Source of the DNA: Dipteris shenzhenensis
Lineage: Eukaryota; Polypodiophyta; Polypodiopsida; Gleicheniales
Length of the DNA stretch: 64,000 bases
Strand: one strand, 5' to 3'
Assembly: GCA_047967505.1 (NCBI GenBank)
Contig: CM106539.1
In this document: piece after piece, positions 40,597 through 52,319 of the stretch
Layout: each line of letters opens with the position of its first letter
Numbering within the stretch: position 1 is the stretch's first letter
Program-made: the position numbers and the translations under genes
The notes under the pieces: model-generated
Databases searched by the model: none
What the model saw: only the letters and a program-made list of their open reading frames with translations
Told to the model about the DNA's origin: nothing

Positions 40597-41782
40597 CTAC
40601 CTTCTCATCATTTTGATAACCTTGAGATCTTCTTCATCACTCTCTACCTCCTCATCATTGACAACCCTAAGATCTTTCTCATAGTTTATAGCTACATGAT
40701 CTTGCACATCAAAGTATTGCATGCAATCTTCTTTCTCAATTATGTTTATGGACCATCCTTTCTTGAGAAGATCTTCATACAAATATACCATCTTGGCAAT
40801 TGTAAAAATTCCAAATATTAAGCAAAAAACTACCACCTTTGGATTGACTTTCATGTAAATCCGTTTACGATGATGGCATCTAGGGGTTGCTGTCTCTTCC
40901 AAAATTAGATGCAATCTCTTGGCATTCCCTCTTATATTACTTTTAAGATTAAGATGTGAAATTTTCATCAATAAGATAAAGGATTCTAGATTTTGTATCT
41001 TCAAGCCGCATTCTCTTCTATCTCTCCTTGTTGCATACACACCATTTTAGATCTTAACTCATTCCCATATTGGTTTTCTAAAACATGAAGCATGGATTCT
41101 CTGTCTTCTTTACTAACAAAAATGACCATATTGCATGATCCCACTTTAGTAATTGTGGTATACTATATTCTATCAATGAATTGCAAAGCATTACTATAGG
41201 TGGTATTTCATCGATAAAGAAGACTTGCAGCTTGTCCCATGTATCCTTAATTGGAAAGTCCTCATAGTAACTCCCTTAAACTTCACTTGCTTTCCCAAGT
41301 TTTGATATTATCTCTTCTATGAATTGAAACTTGTAATTATCATTTGGTGCTTCTTCATTAGCTTCTTGGCATATGTCAGCACCTATTGTGGGATGTATTT
41401 TTTCATGCTCGTAATAACTGCTCCCATTCCATGATCTTGTACCTTCACCCACTTATGTGCCAATTCATTTTTCTTATCCAAGGTTAAAGCTACTGCCATC
41501 TACTTCACAAAGTGACCATCAATCTTGCATTGGGATGCTTTTTTATGAGAGCAGATACTTGACTACACTATTTGCTGCATCATGGTTCGTAGAGGTTGAT
41601 GCAGTGATCTTTATCTTTTTCCCCAAAAATCATTATTTTGTCATAATCTTCTCAGTTTTCATGAATGCTTAGGTATGCGGCAAATTCTTCACTGGCCTCT
41701 ACATCCTAGCGTTCACCTCTTTTTTCTTAGTCTTTCTAGCCTTTTCTATAATAAATATGGGCAATTCGTATATGGCATATCC
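40597..41782 (-). pseudogene. Unidentified minus-strand coding relic, left part
   Basis: A 147-codon minus frame (40597-41040) ends in an acidic repeat-like tail (EEVESDEED), and in-frame fragments lie upstream to 41782. The + strand shows matching repeats of cctcatcatt and atcactctctac. I do not recognise the protein. The sequence continues on the other side of element C at 48647, and across the target site it reads open on the minus strand. It is probably an older mobile element. Confidence 0.35.
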
Positions 41783-42013
41783 TGTTGAGAAACCATGCTC
41801 AACATCATGTATTTGATATGTGCATAGCACTTACCCAATAGAGTGCTATGAAGGAAAGGGTTAGATGCCCTAACCCTAACCCTAAAAGGGTTTGTATATA
41901 TTCTACAATTTCAACTAAATCTAGTGTACAACTAGTCATTTGTGGTGTGCTCTCTAGCTGTGTCCTCTCTCCTCATCTCCACTCTTCTCCTCTCCCCGCT
42001 TCATATTTTGTCA
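41783..42013 (+). repeat. 5' LTR of element C with telomere-like motif
   Basis: It begins TGTTGAGAAACC and ends CATATTTTGTCA. Three CCCTAA-type units (41868-41886, then AAAGGG) lie directly before the TATA box TATATA at 41895-41900. Confidence 0.93.
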
Positions 42014-42025
42014 TGGTATCAAAGC
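42014..42025 (+). promoter_or_regulatory. Primer binding site of element C
   Basis: TGGTATCAAAGC directly follows the LTR. It is the tRNA-iMet type with one G-to-A change. Confidence 0.85.
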
Positions 42026-42585
42026 ATAATTATGCCTTGCGTCATCCTTTATGTGAGAGGGTCTGAGAGATCGAGAGATTGAGAGTTCTTGTGTGTCTTC
42101 TTCTGTGAGAGAAACAATCCATTCGTTGAGAGTCCTTCGAGAGAATTTCCATCAAATTCTACTCATTCCATCATTGAGAGTTTTATAGTTGTGAGAGAGA
42201 GAGTGTTTATTTTGAGAGAAAGATAGGGAGAGGTTTCTCTTAGGAAATTCTCTCTTTGGGAGAACCTTAGAGAAAGGCAATGACCTCTCCATTTACAAGA
42301 GAGAAAGAAAGAGTCCTCTCCATCACAAGAGGCTATCTACAGCCAATGACTAATATCATTTGCAGCTCCAAAATGAGTAGTAGCTTCTCCAACTGGTAGT
42401 AGTAGCTCTTCCGAAACGACTTGGCAGTGACTTGGCGGCTCCAAGGTCCTCTCTCAACAGACGTTGCATTCCATTCGGCCGACTAGCAGCACCTCTAGTG
42501 TTTACTAAGATTCAATCGGCCTCCATCAAGCTCCACTACAATGCATGCTGCAACGGACTAGCTCACCGACTCAGCTGCAAAGTCT

Positions 42586-43224
42586 TCATGGCCTCAACTC
42601 ACATCGCCATAGCTCCAGCTGGACTCCATCTGCATACAACCCAACAGCGCCACAGCCACTAGCTCCTCCACCTACAAGCCTCACAGCTCCTGAGTGACCA
42701 TAGCCATCAGCCTTCCCGCATTCAACGGCCTCTTCAACGATCTTTTGTGCCATCAAAACCGATGGGCCTCTCCACCAGACCGGCCGACTAGCGGGCAACG
42801 ACCGTCTGAGCAATGAACTAGATGACCTCATCAGACAAGGGCAGCTCCTACAATGACACAATGCCTTTTCCACTGCAAAAGAGAGACAAAAAAACCCGCA
42901 ACACCTCAGTCTATTGCAACACCCCACCTGAGGCTCTCCAAGGCACATCACGGCAGGACACTCCCGGCTAACAAAGGCATCTCCAAGCCCCTGTGCCAAC
43001 CAACAGATACCTAAGACCGTGTTTGACCAAAACGTGTCTTCCAAGGCCGCACAGGACGACTCGGCCTCTCCAAGCTTAGCAATCGTATCCCCGTCATCTG
43101 TTACCATCATCGTTCTCTTCTCCAAGGTCTCAGACCTTTGAATTTGGCACGTGGCAGATAGGATCTTACCAAGGTTAGGTAACATTAACCTTGGGTCAGC
43201 AAGGCTTGCTTTAGCCTTTGACAC
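42586..43224 (-). other. 212-codon antisense open frame in the element C leader
   Basis: This is an uninterrupted minus-strand frame in a GC-richer, pyrimidine-biased part of the leader. It contains many Cys, Ser and Arg residues and no domain I recognise. It may be chance helped by local composition, a captured host fragment, or an antisense product such as some LTR elements make. The sense strand of the same stretch is broken. Confidence 0.2.
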
Positions 43225-44263
43225 GTAGGAGATAACATTGAGCTAGCGTAACTTGAGCTAAACTTGAGTTAGTGGCTTGGCCAAGTTAATTACAAGGTAG
43301 GTCAACTTCGCCTGGGTTAGTCATAGTGGTCAGTGAAGTGCCACCTCATCCTACCCAATCAGCAACCACCTCAGTATTTGCCACATGGCATTGGCCTCTT
43401 ATTAGGCACAATAATCTCTTACTTGGCATTATATGTGAACCAACCTACCACCTCACCAGTGCTCTACTGGCACACCTCTCCAAAGGCACTGCTTCTGCAT
43501 GCCACATCATCATTTGCACCCTTTTGGCCCCTCCACTTTGATCAAGCGATATCTTTGATCCACAAAAAATTTGAGGGCACTCCAAAAAAGAAAAACGCTC
43601 GATTTTTTGTGCTCTACGTGCTCGTCACATCATCCGCACATTTTGGTGCAAGTATCACACACTTTTGATCCTCAACAACAAAATTCTTACACACACATCA
43701 GCCTCTACATTGGCGCATCTGACCCAGCATCTAAAACGAAGAAAGAAAAGGAATTATTTGCTGCTTTTTCATCGCTCGACAGTTGGTCTAGATCTAGATT
43801 AGAGTAGATTAGATCATCCATAGTGGAGAGAACTCCAAAGCAGCCAATCGAAGCTATGTCGACAAATTCCTAAATAGTTCCTACTTGGAGTCGGTCCCTT
43901 CACTCACATGCGGTTTTACATCATCACATTCTCCTGAAACTCAATGTTCCACAATTTAGTGGAGCAGACTTCAAAGTGTTCAGAGGCATTGATCGATTGT
44001 TCAGTGGGCAGATAGCACATGATTTGCTTTTACACACACATGCCATCATTGTAAAGCCTATTTGGCTATTTTTCGGCATTGTGTACATTATTTCAAGCCT
44101 TGTAAAGCCTCTTGGCTATTCCTGGCATCATTTGCCACAAGCCTTGTAACAGATTGGATTATATATTGCAGTTTTATTTTCATCGATAGTTCAGATTGCA
44201 CTTGATACAGTCAGTGTTTTGCAATTGATTTAGACAGTGATTTTACAGACACTGATTCTTGCA

Positions 44264-47200
44264 CCATGTCTACGAGTAGCAACCTTAATTTGGAGGCATC
44301 TACTAAGCTAGACAACTCCAATTAAGGCACATGGAAATATCGAATGGAGACTATTCTTGTACTTCAAGATAAATGGGGGTATGTCGATGGATCTACACCT
44401 AGACAATTGGATGATCCAGCCAGTAGTAGCTCTACTCCATCTGTTGCCACAACACCAGCAGTAGGATCTACAGTGGGATCTACAGCTACACCAATAGTGA
44501 CAGCACTTGTAACAGATCCTACCATTGCCCGAGCACAGGAAGAATGGGACAAATATGCATATCATTTGATCAAGCAGAATGTGCAAGATGTCATGCTAGG
44601 ATAGCTCAACACAGTGAAGACATAAAAAGAATCATGGGATAAGTTTGCAGCTCTTTATGAACATTTCTAGGATTCTTACACTGAGAAAACAAATCAACTA
44701 GTTTTTTCGCAACAATAATGAAATCAGTTATGCTTACGTACTCAGTATCAAGGATTATAACAATCAACTTGCAATAGCAGTAGCAACCAGTAGGAGAGAC
44801 CATGAATTCATCAGAAATGGTTCAAATCATCTTGAATGGACTAGGAGAAGGATACGAGAATCTAGTCTAGAGTATTGCCATTCAACGACAAATTCCAACA
44901 TTGGAAGAGCTCCAGTCAGTTTTACTTGGTGAAGAACTCAGGACACAGGCCATTCAGGCATGCAAAGTTCATTACAATTATTAAGCATTCATAGCTTCAC
45001 ATGGAAGCAGAGGTAGAGGCAGAGGTAGAGATAGAGGCAGATCATTTCAGCAAAGTGGTCATCATCAGCAACAAAGTCATCAAAGTCAGAATCAGCATCT
45101 GCATCATCCTCAGCAACATCAGCATCATCAAAGACGAAATCATTCCAATCAAGGAAGCTTTCAAGGACGAGGGAATGCATCAAACAACATGCCAAGCATT
45201 CAGTGCAATTACTGTCATAAGTTTGGACACTATGAAAGAGATTGCTGCAAGAAATAGTACGATCAAGGCAGTCAATCCAATAGCATTCGAGGGAATTTCT
45301 AAGGAAGAGTAAATCATGACGGTGGACATTCTAGTCATAGTCATTATGCCAATGAACCTGAGAATACGTTCCTTGCATAAGTGAGGATATGTAGAAGGAC
45401 ATAAGAATGTCATCTACACAACAAATAGTACAGCGAATCCAGTTCAAGGGAAAGGCATTGTCCCTATGAACAATTACACTGGTAAGAAAGGATTGGTGAA
45501 AGATGTACTCTATGTTCCACAAATTAGCAAGAACCTCTTATTAGTTGGTCAAATGACGGAACACAACTACCGAGTCATCTTTGATGGAGATGAATGCACG
45601 ATGAGAGACAAATCCAAAGGATATTTGCTAGTAGGAAAAGCAGTCAAGGAAGGACGCTTGTTCAAAATGCTAGGTACAGTACCAAATTTGCATGCCATGT
45701 CAACTCAACTGCAACAAATGTCACTTTGTGCAATCTGGCACAAGAGATATGGGCATGTCAATTTCAAAAGCTTGATAGAGCTAAAAAATCAAAATATGGC
45801 AATTGGAATTCAGAAACTTTAGTTTCTTGGAAAAGTTTGTGAAGCATGTTGCTTTGGTAAACAAAAGAGAACCAATTTTGGTAGAAGCACCTCTCGAGCA
45901 CAAGGTATTCTTGATTTGATACATACATATGTATGGGTTTATGCCAAACCCGCACCACAAATGGTTCAATTTACTACTTGACTTTCATCAATGACTATAG
46001 CAGATATTGTTGGGTCTACTTTCTGAATGGTAGATAACCAAGCAGGCAAAAAGATCAAAGTGATGAGATTAGATAGAGGAGGTGAATACTTTTCTTTAGC
46101 ATTCATGAAAATTTGAGAAAGTAATGGCATTCAAAGATAATTTTCTTGTGCAAATACTCCTTAGCAAAATGCAAGAGCTGAAAGGAAGAACGGTATACTT
46201 TAGCAAACAATGCTAGAGCAATGCTCAATGAGAAGCATCTTCCAAATAAGTATTAGGCAGAAGCAATAGACACTGTAAACTACTTGCTTAATTGGATTTT
46301 GGACCAAACCGATATAGGGTATGACACCTTATGAAGCATTCACTAGACACAAGCCACGCATTGGGCATCTCCGCATATTTGGTTGCATCTCCGCATATGC
46401 CCACATACATGACAACCATCGCAGGAAATTGGATGCGGTCATGTAAATGCATCATGGTTGGCTACAGTGAAGAAAGCAAAGCATACAAGTTGTATGATCC
46501 CATCAACAAAAAGGTCATTATCTCCAGAGATGTAATCTTTGATTAGAAATCAGAATGGAAAACCTCAAATACACAAGAGATAGAGACACTGATTACTTAG
46601 TCACCTACAAAAAAGGTTGATGAAGAAGAGCAAGAATTGCAAGAAGAACTCCGAGAAGAGCAACACTAACTCAGACAGTCTACTAGTAGGGAAAGTAGAC
46701 CAGCTATGCCAGATTGACATATGCTTAGAAAGGCAAAGCAATTCAAGTTAAAACCACCAACTATGCTCTTATGACTACCATAATGGTGGCTACAGAAGAG
46801 TCAGTGTACTTCGAAGTCATAGTTGGCAAGCCAGAATGGCAAACTGCTATAAATGAAGAAATGGAAGCTTTGTACAAAAATAAAACTTGGGAATTATGTG
46901 ACCTTCCACTAGGAAAGAAGGCCATAGCAAAAAAATGGGCTTACAAAGTGAAATACAATCCAGATGGAAGCATTGAAAGATACAAAGCCAGACTAGTTGC
47001 AAAAGGATTTGCATAACAATATGGTCAAGACTATGATGAGACTTATGCTCCAATAGCAAAGATGGATTCCATATGGTTCTTGATATCACTAGCGACACTC
47101 AACAAATGGAATGTGTACCAGCTCAATGTCAAGAATGCTTTTCTCAATGGTTACCTTAATGAGAAAGTCTACATGCAACAACCAGCAAGTCATGTTGAAC

Positions 47201-48321
47201 CAGGGAAAGAGAATTAGGTTTGCCATCTTAAGAAAAGCCTCTATGGCTTAAAGCAAGCACCGGTACAGCAGAATCGATAAGTATTTTTCTAATTTGGGAT
47301 ACATTAAGTTTAATGCCGATCATACTCTCTACTATAAAGTTCAAGGGGAAGACATTACTATTGCACTTTTGTATGTAGATGATTTGATTGTGACCAGAAG
47401 CAATGATAGCTTCATCAAGAAGTTGAAACAAGACTTATCTATAGAGTTCAACATGAAAGATCTTGCACTTAGGCAATATTGTCTTGGAATTGAGTTATGG
47501 AGAGATTCAGATAGCACCTTCATGAGTCAGCTAAAGTATGTTGACAGTCTCCTAAAGAAGTTCCATATGGCAGATTGCAAAATTGCAGCCACTCCCATGG
47601 AATAGAGTTTGAAACTTACTAAAGATTCAAAAAATCCTACCGTCAATGACAGGTACTATCGGCAGCTCATCGAATCTCTTATATATCTAACTATCACACG
47701 GCTAGATATTTGTTATGTAGTAAGCTCACTAGCACAGTTTATGGCAAATCCAAAATAGTCTCACTAGATTGCAGCCAAAAGAGTCTTAAGATACATCAGA
47801 GGTACAAGACAGTTAGGGATAGAATGCAAAGGAAGTCATCCAAGGTTGCAGGAGACTATGACAGTGACTATGTCGGGGATCATGAGACTGGGAGATATGC
47901 ATTTTTCCTTGGTTAAGTTTCTATATCACGGTTGTCAAAGAAACAGCCAAATGTTTTTGTCTTCAATTGAAGCATAATATAGAGCACTCATACAGGTGCA
48001 TGTGAGGCTATATGGCTCAGAAGAATATTGTCAGAAATAGGTTACTTTGATGAATCAAAGCCACCAACAATATACTGTGATAATCAATCTGCTCACGCCT
48101 TGGCCAAGAATCTAGTATACCACTCCAGGCAGCACATTGATTTTAGAGAGCACTTCATAAGAGAAAGAGTGTTACTTGGTGGTATCACACTGCATCATTG
48201 TGATATCAAAGAAAATGTTGCAGACATCTTTACCAAACCACTTGGCAAAGAGCTTTTCAAGAAGCACCGACAAGCTCTCAGCGGTTTAATGCAAAGAAGG
48301 GGAATTCCCATTAAAGAGGTA
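44264..48321 (+). pseudogene. gag-pol pseudogene of element C
   Basis: gag starts at about ATG 44266 and shows WKYRMETILVLQDKWGYVDG. An intact CCHC knuckle (CNYCHKFGHYERDC) lies at about 45204-45245. The protease DSG motif is missing, apparently deleted between about 45380 and 45430, because the text goes straight to VLYVPQISKNLLLVGQM. Pre-integrase IWHKRYGHVN and CEACCFGK are present; the integrase core is full of stops. RT has YVDD at 47372-47383. RNase H ends with YCDNQSAHALAKN and VADIFTKPLGKELF. Clearly inactive. Confidence 0.92.
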
Positions 48322-48412
48322 TGATGGAATGTAATGCTCAGTCCTTCTTCGATTCCCTAGAATCATCATCTCTAGGGAAGGCCTACTTCATGATGTTGAT
48401 CTTGAGGGAAGG

Positions 48413-48641
48413 TGTTGAGAAACCATGCTCAACATCATGTATTTGATATGTGTATAGCACTAACCCAATAGAGTGCTATAAAGGAAAAGGTTAAATGCCC
48501 TAACCCTAACCCTAAAAGGGTTTGTATATATTCTACAATTTCAACTAAATCTAGAGTACAATTAGTCTTTTGTGATGCTCTCTAGCTGTGCCCTCTCTCA
48601 TCATCTCCACTGTTCTCCTCTCCCCTCTTCATATTTTGTCA
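48413..48641 (+). repeat. 3' LTR of element C
   Basis: 229 bp with the same termini as the 5' LTR. The telomere-like motif is preserved at 48498-48520 and TATATA at 48525-48530. Confidence 0.93.
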
Positions 48642-48646
48642 TATCC

Positions 48647-50483
48647 CCTTTCACATGGAGTGCAAGCATCTAATCAAACACAAGTTATTGTAACACTTGT
48701 GTAGTCCTGATATCTATCCCTTACCACCTTAGATCTTGTCATCACCTCAGCTTGATGTTTTTTTCCCTTGGTACAACAGCACTCAAGCAAGTGTAGAACT
48801 AAATGAGATCCTAGGCTTCTTCCTTAGTGGCAGTTCTTTGGAGAGTGGCTATGAGCTTCCTGCATGTTTTCCATATGATCCCTACTTTCATCAATATCTT
48901 TGAAGTCAAGGTAACCTTTTGCAAAACAATAGCATCAACATTAAGTCTTTCAAGTGAATGAGGTATTTTTACTTGCAATCGAAGATGCATATCATCCCAG
49001 TATAGATATGGAACTAGGGAACCATATCAAAGGTCTCTTGCATAATTCTTCCTTGCATGAGTGCTTCTCTGGCTAGTCTAGAATTGACATATTTGAAACG
49101 TTGACCATCAATAGGCTCAAATTTGCAATGCAACAAGAAATTCTCTTTGCATCTTGCATTAGCTATCCATATATCCTACACCATATTTTCTTGGAGCAGC
49201 TAAAAGTTTTGTTCCAAGGAATTTGATGAAATCTTCTTGAAACTCTTTAGTCCCTCTCAAATGGAGTACTTCATTCATAGAGATTCTATGCAATATACAT
49301 GATTCAAGGGAGTACTATGTTTCATGCTACCGATGTCTATCTTGACCAAAGCATTGAAATTTTTTGTAGTAAAGAATATATCCAACAACCTACTATTGGT
49401 GTAGAGGCCTGCTATCCTCATAAAAGGAGGAATCCAAGTATATCCTAGGTTATCACATCTATGAGACTACCTCTTTAAGATGAAAATTCAGTGTGGTCAT
49501 TGAGGTCATCTCATCTTTCTCCTTTTGCACATCCTCATCTTCTTCTTTTTCTTTTGCTTCCCTTTGTCCTTTCTTTGTAGATAAGTGATGTCTTTTTCAG
49601 TACTTACAACTGGAATAGTGACCCTTGAACTACAGGCCTTTTGCATTTGACATTGCGGTCTATTTTTGAGGGGCTTTACCATGACTGTGTTGGGCCTTCC
49701 TTCTTCTTCTTCTATTTTCTTTAGTTGATGTGTAGTCAAATCTTCTACCTCTTCATGTTAGTGAGTGACATCATCCATGTCTATCGATTCTTAAAGCAAT
49801 GCTGCATATGCTTTCTCATGTATAGGTCCCTGAACCAAAGATACAAACCTAGGTTTCTTAATCAAATATGCATGTCCTTGAGGTTGTGTGGCATCCTCAA
49901 GGTATTTAGGTCCCTAAACAAGATCCCCTCCTTGAACTGAAGGTGCATGTGCTATGTGTCCATGAACTAGAGGTGCAAGTGTTGCCTCTTCTACATATAC
50001 TATTTGCCTCCACCTTAGGAAATTATCTATAAATATCTGCAAGAGCATCCAATGCAGTCTTTAGGTTTGGAAACTCCAATGGTTAAAGACGTGGCATCAC
50101 AAAGTATTTAGTATCTTTTCTTGACATAACAAAACAATCGCTACCAATTTGAGGACCCTTTGACTTTGTGAAAATCCCATAAATTATGGGGATCACTCAA
50201 TTATTATCCCTAACACAAAGTTGAAAGTCATATCTTTCTTGAAAAATGTCCGATCCCATGGCACCTCATTTTCCTTGAAATCACATGGGAGAGCTTGTCT
50301 TTCTTTGAACCCAAAAAAAGCTCTCCTACCTGTGTGACGTCCATTATACATTTTGAAGTTACTGGGGGTAAAATCTCTTGCCTGAAAATTCAAGGCGACA
50401 TTAGAGACAAATGCTCTAATGCCAAGGGAGAGAATTTTCATAGAGTGCTCCATAATTTTGAATTCTGTATGAATAAATAACAA
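48647..50483 (-). pseudogene. Unidentified minus-strand coding relic, right part
   Basis: The minus strand has a 96-codon frame (50193-50483) containing MYNGRHTGRRAFFGFKERQ and a 77-codon frame (49506-49739) with a lysine-rich tail. Stops separate them. I do not recognise either. By position, this is the upstream half of the relic at 40597-41782, interrupted by element C. Confidence 0.3.
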
Positions 50484-50729
50484 AGATTTTAGATAGACAA
50501 ATAAACTTTAAATAATGACACCATATAATATGCTAGATTAACATTTTTTTGTATTCTACATTATTTTTTAATGTATTATATTTACTCAAAAAGTCTTTGA
50601 CCAGTGTTGGGATTAGTTGTTTAGTTGATAGACAGTGTCCATCAAAAAGGCTATTAGCTTAGCATGTTAAACCTCAAAAACTACAAAAACCACCTACCCC
50701 TCTTCGAGAGAGTCAAGGGAGCACCTTGT

Positions 50730-51040
50730 AGTCATCCCATCCAGCTCTCATGCCTTGTGAGCACAGGGGATGAGGACTACTCCATAAGCCAAGGCCTCAC
50801 CCTTGGAGTGGTCTCATCTAGCTCCTATGCCTTGTGAGCCCAGGGACCAAGGACTACCACACATGCAAAGCCCTGGCATGAGGCTAAATATAGGACCTTA
50901 CTTAAAAATCGCAAAAAACAAAGTACTGAAAAAAACAAAAACAAAAACCACCTCCCACTTTGAGAGAGCCCAGGGACCTAACCCTTGGAGTGGTCCCATC
51001 TAGCTCCCATTCCTTGTGAGCATAGGGGGCAAGGACTACC
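50730..51040 (+). repeat. ~55 bp dispersed repeat, three copies
   Basis: Three copies at about 50733, 50803 and 50980 share atctagctcccatgccttgt, then gagcacaggg and aaggactac. Spacing is uneven (70 and about 175 bp). Confidence 0.8.
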
Positions 51041-51135
51041 TACAAATTAGGCTATGGCGTAGCACTAACTACATTGCAAAATAAACAATATGTATTAATT
51101 TCTAAAGCACACTTTTATAATTTAAAGAAATTATG

Positions 51136-51140
<5 letters not shown>

Positions 51141-51169
<29 letters not shown>
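51141..51169. repeat. (AT)n microsatellite
   Basis: About 14 AT units within a very AT-rich stretch (51060-51310). Confidence 0.95.
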
Positions 51170-51176
<7 letters not shown>

Positions 51177-51326
51177 TAAACCTCTTCAAAAAACCTAAAA
51201 AAGTTTAAAACTATGATTTCAAAGATTTTCACATTTTAAAACTTATTTAATATAAGTAAACTTTTTTTAATGTTAAAAAAATAGATATTTTTAATTATTA
51301 AAAGTTAAATAAATAAAATTTAAAAA

Positions 51327-51331
<5 letters not shown>

Positions 51332-51401
<70 letters not shown>
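51332..51401. repeat. (TC)n microsatellite
   Basis: A 70 bp TC run with one TT interruption, 55 bp upstream of element D. Confidence 0.95.
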
Positions 51402-51402
<1 letters not shown>

Positions 51403-51456
51403 ATTCACTACTTTTAATTCCCCACAACCATGCACAAGGAGGAGGGGAGGGGCACA

Positions 51457-51810
51457 TGTTAAGATATCGAGCTCCACTCGCGATATGCCAGGGTGACTGT
51501 TGTGCATTTATGTCACCGACTTGTTAGCTGCAGATGCGGTTGGTACACCGCCCACGAATAATAGCTGGATGACAGCTATCCTTATCTACTCTAGTTTTGT
51601 GGCTCAGTTAGTAAGCCACCTTAGATAGTTGAGTTTGGTTTGAGACCCACATATAGGGTTCTTCTATTTTTTTGTACTTGAGTTCTTTTGGCTTTCAACA
51701 ACTAAGAAGAGGAAAACTGTTTTCAGCCTCCACCTTTGTGTGTATTCCCCCATTGTGCATGTGAGAAAGCCGCAAGTGAGACTCCTTCCCTCTCTCCCAC
51801 TATCTTCACA
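51457..51810 (+). repeat. 5' LTR of element D
   Basis: It begins TGTTAAGATATCGAGC and ends ACTATCTTCACA. Confidence 0.94.
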
Positions 51811-51823
51811 TGGTATCAGAGCC
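51811..51823 (+). promoter_or_regulatory. Primer binding site of element D (tRNA-iMet)
   Basis: TGGTATCAGAGCC follows the LTR without a spacer. Confidence 0.94.
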
Positions 51824-52319
51824 TTGTTCGTGGTAAGGAGCTCAAGAAAGCAAACCAAGTTCGTGGTGTCCTGGTAAGAGGACCAGTGTTGCTTTCCTAT
51901 TTTGAGTTTGGGAGCAAATCTCTACAGGTAGCACAGCTAGAAGTGCAAGAGTGCACTGTCTCAGATTGAGACGCTCTTCGCGGTGTGGCGAGAGCACAGT
52001 ATATGCTGCGGGTTTGAGGCCATTTCGAGGCCCGTTTTGAAGGCGGAAGTTCTCCGCAGGCACTCGAAAAAAGGCCCTGTTTTTTGCTGTGCGACCACTG
52101 CTCGATTGGTCGATGAAAAGTTGCCATAGAAATAGCATTGTATGCCTGTGTGCAGAGATATTGGGAGTTGCAGAATCATGCTTGTTGCCTATTGATGCAA
52201 AATCGTCACTAGGAAGTGACTGTGTGGTGAAATACCACTTTCGTCAGTTTTGCAGATCTGCCCGTGTGAGGCAAAAGCTGTGTTTTTTGCAGTGACAGAA
52301 TATTTTGCAGTGTTCTGTA

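Larger units (their letters stand above)
41783..48641 (+). mobile_element. Ty1-copia retrotransposon (element C), full length, heavily decayed
   Basis: Short LTRs (41783-42013, 231 bp; 48413-48641, 229 bp) with TG...CA ends and target duplication TATCC (41778-41782 and 48642-48646). The primer site follows the 5' LTR and the purine tract GAGGGAAGG precedes the 3' LTR. The internal region starts with an unusually long leader (42014-44263), followed by broken gag and pol. Frames carry dozens of stops. Confidence 0.95.

Noticed and set aside
41868-41890. Interstitial telomere repeat
   Set aside because: Only three units, and the same motif sits at the same position in both LTRs, so it belongs to the retrotransposon promoter.
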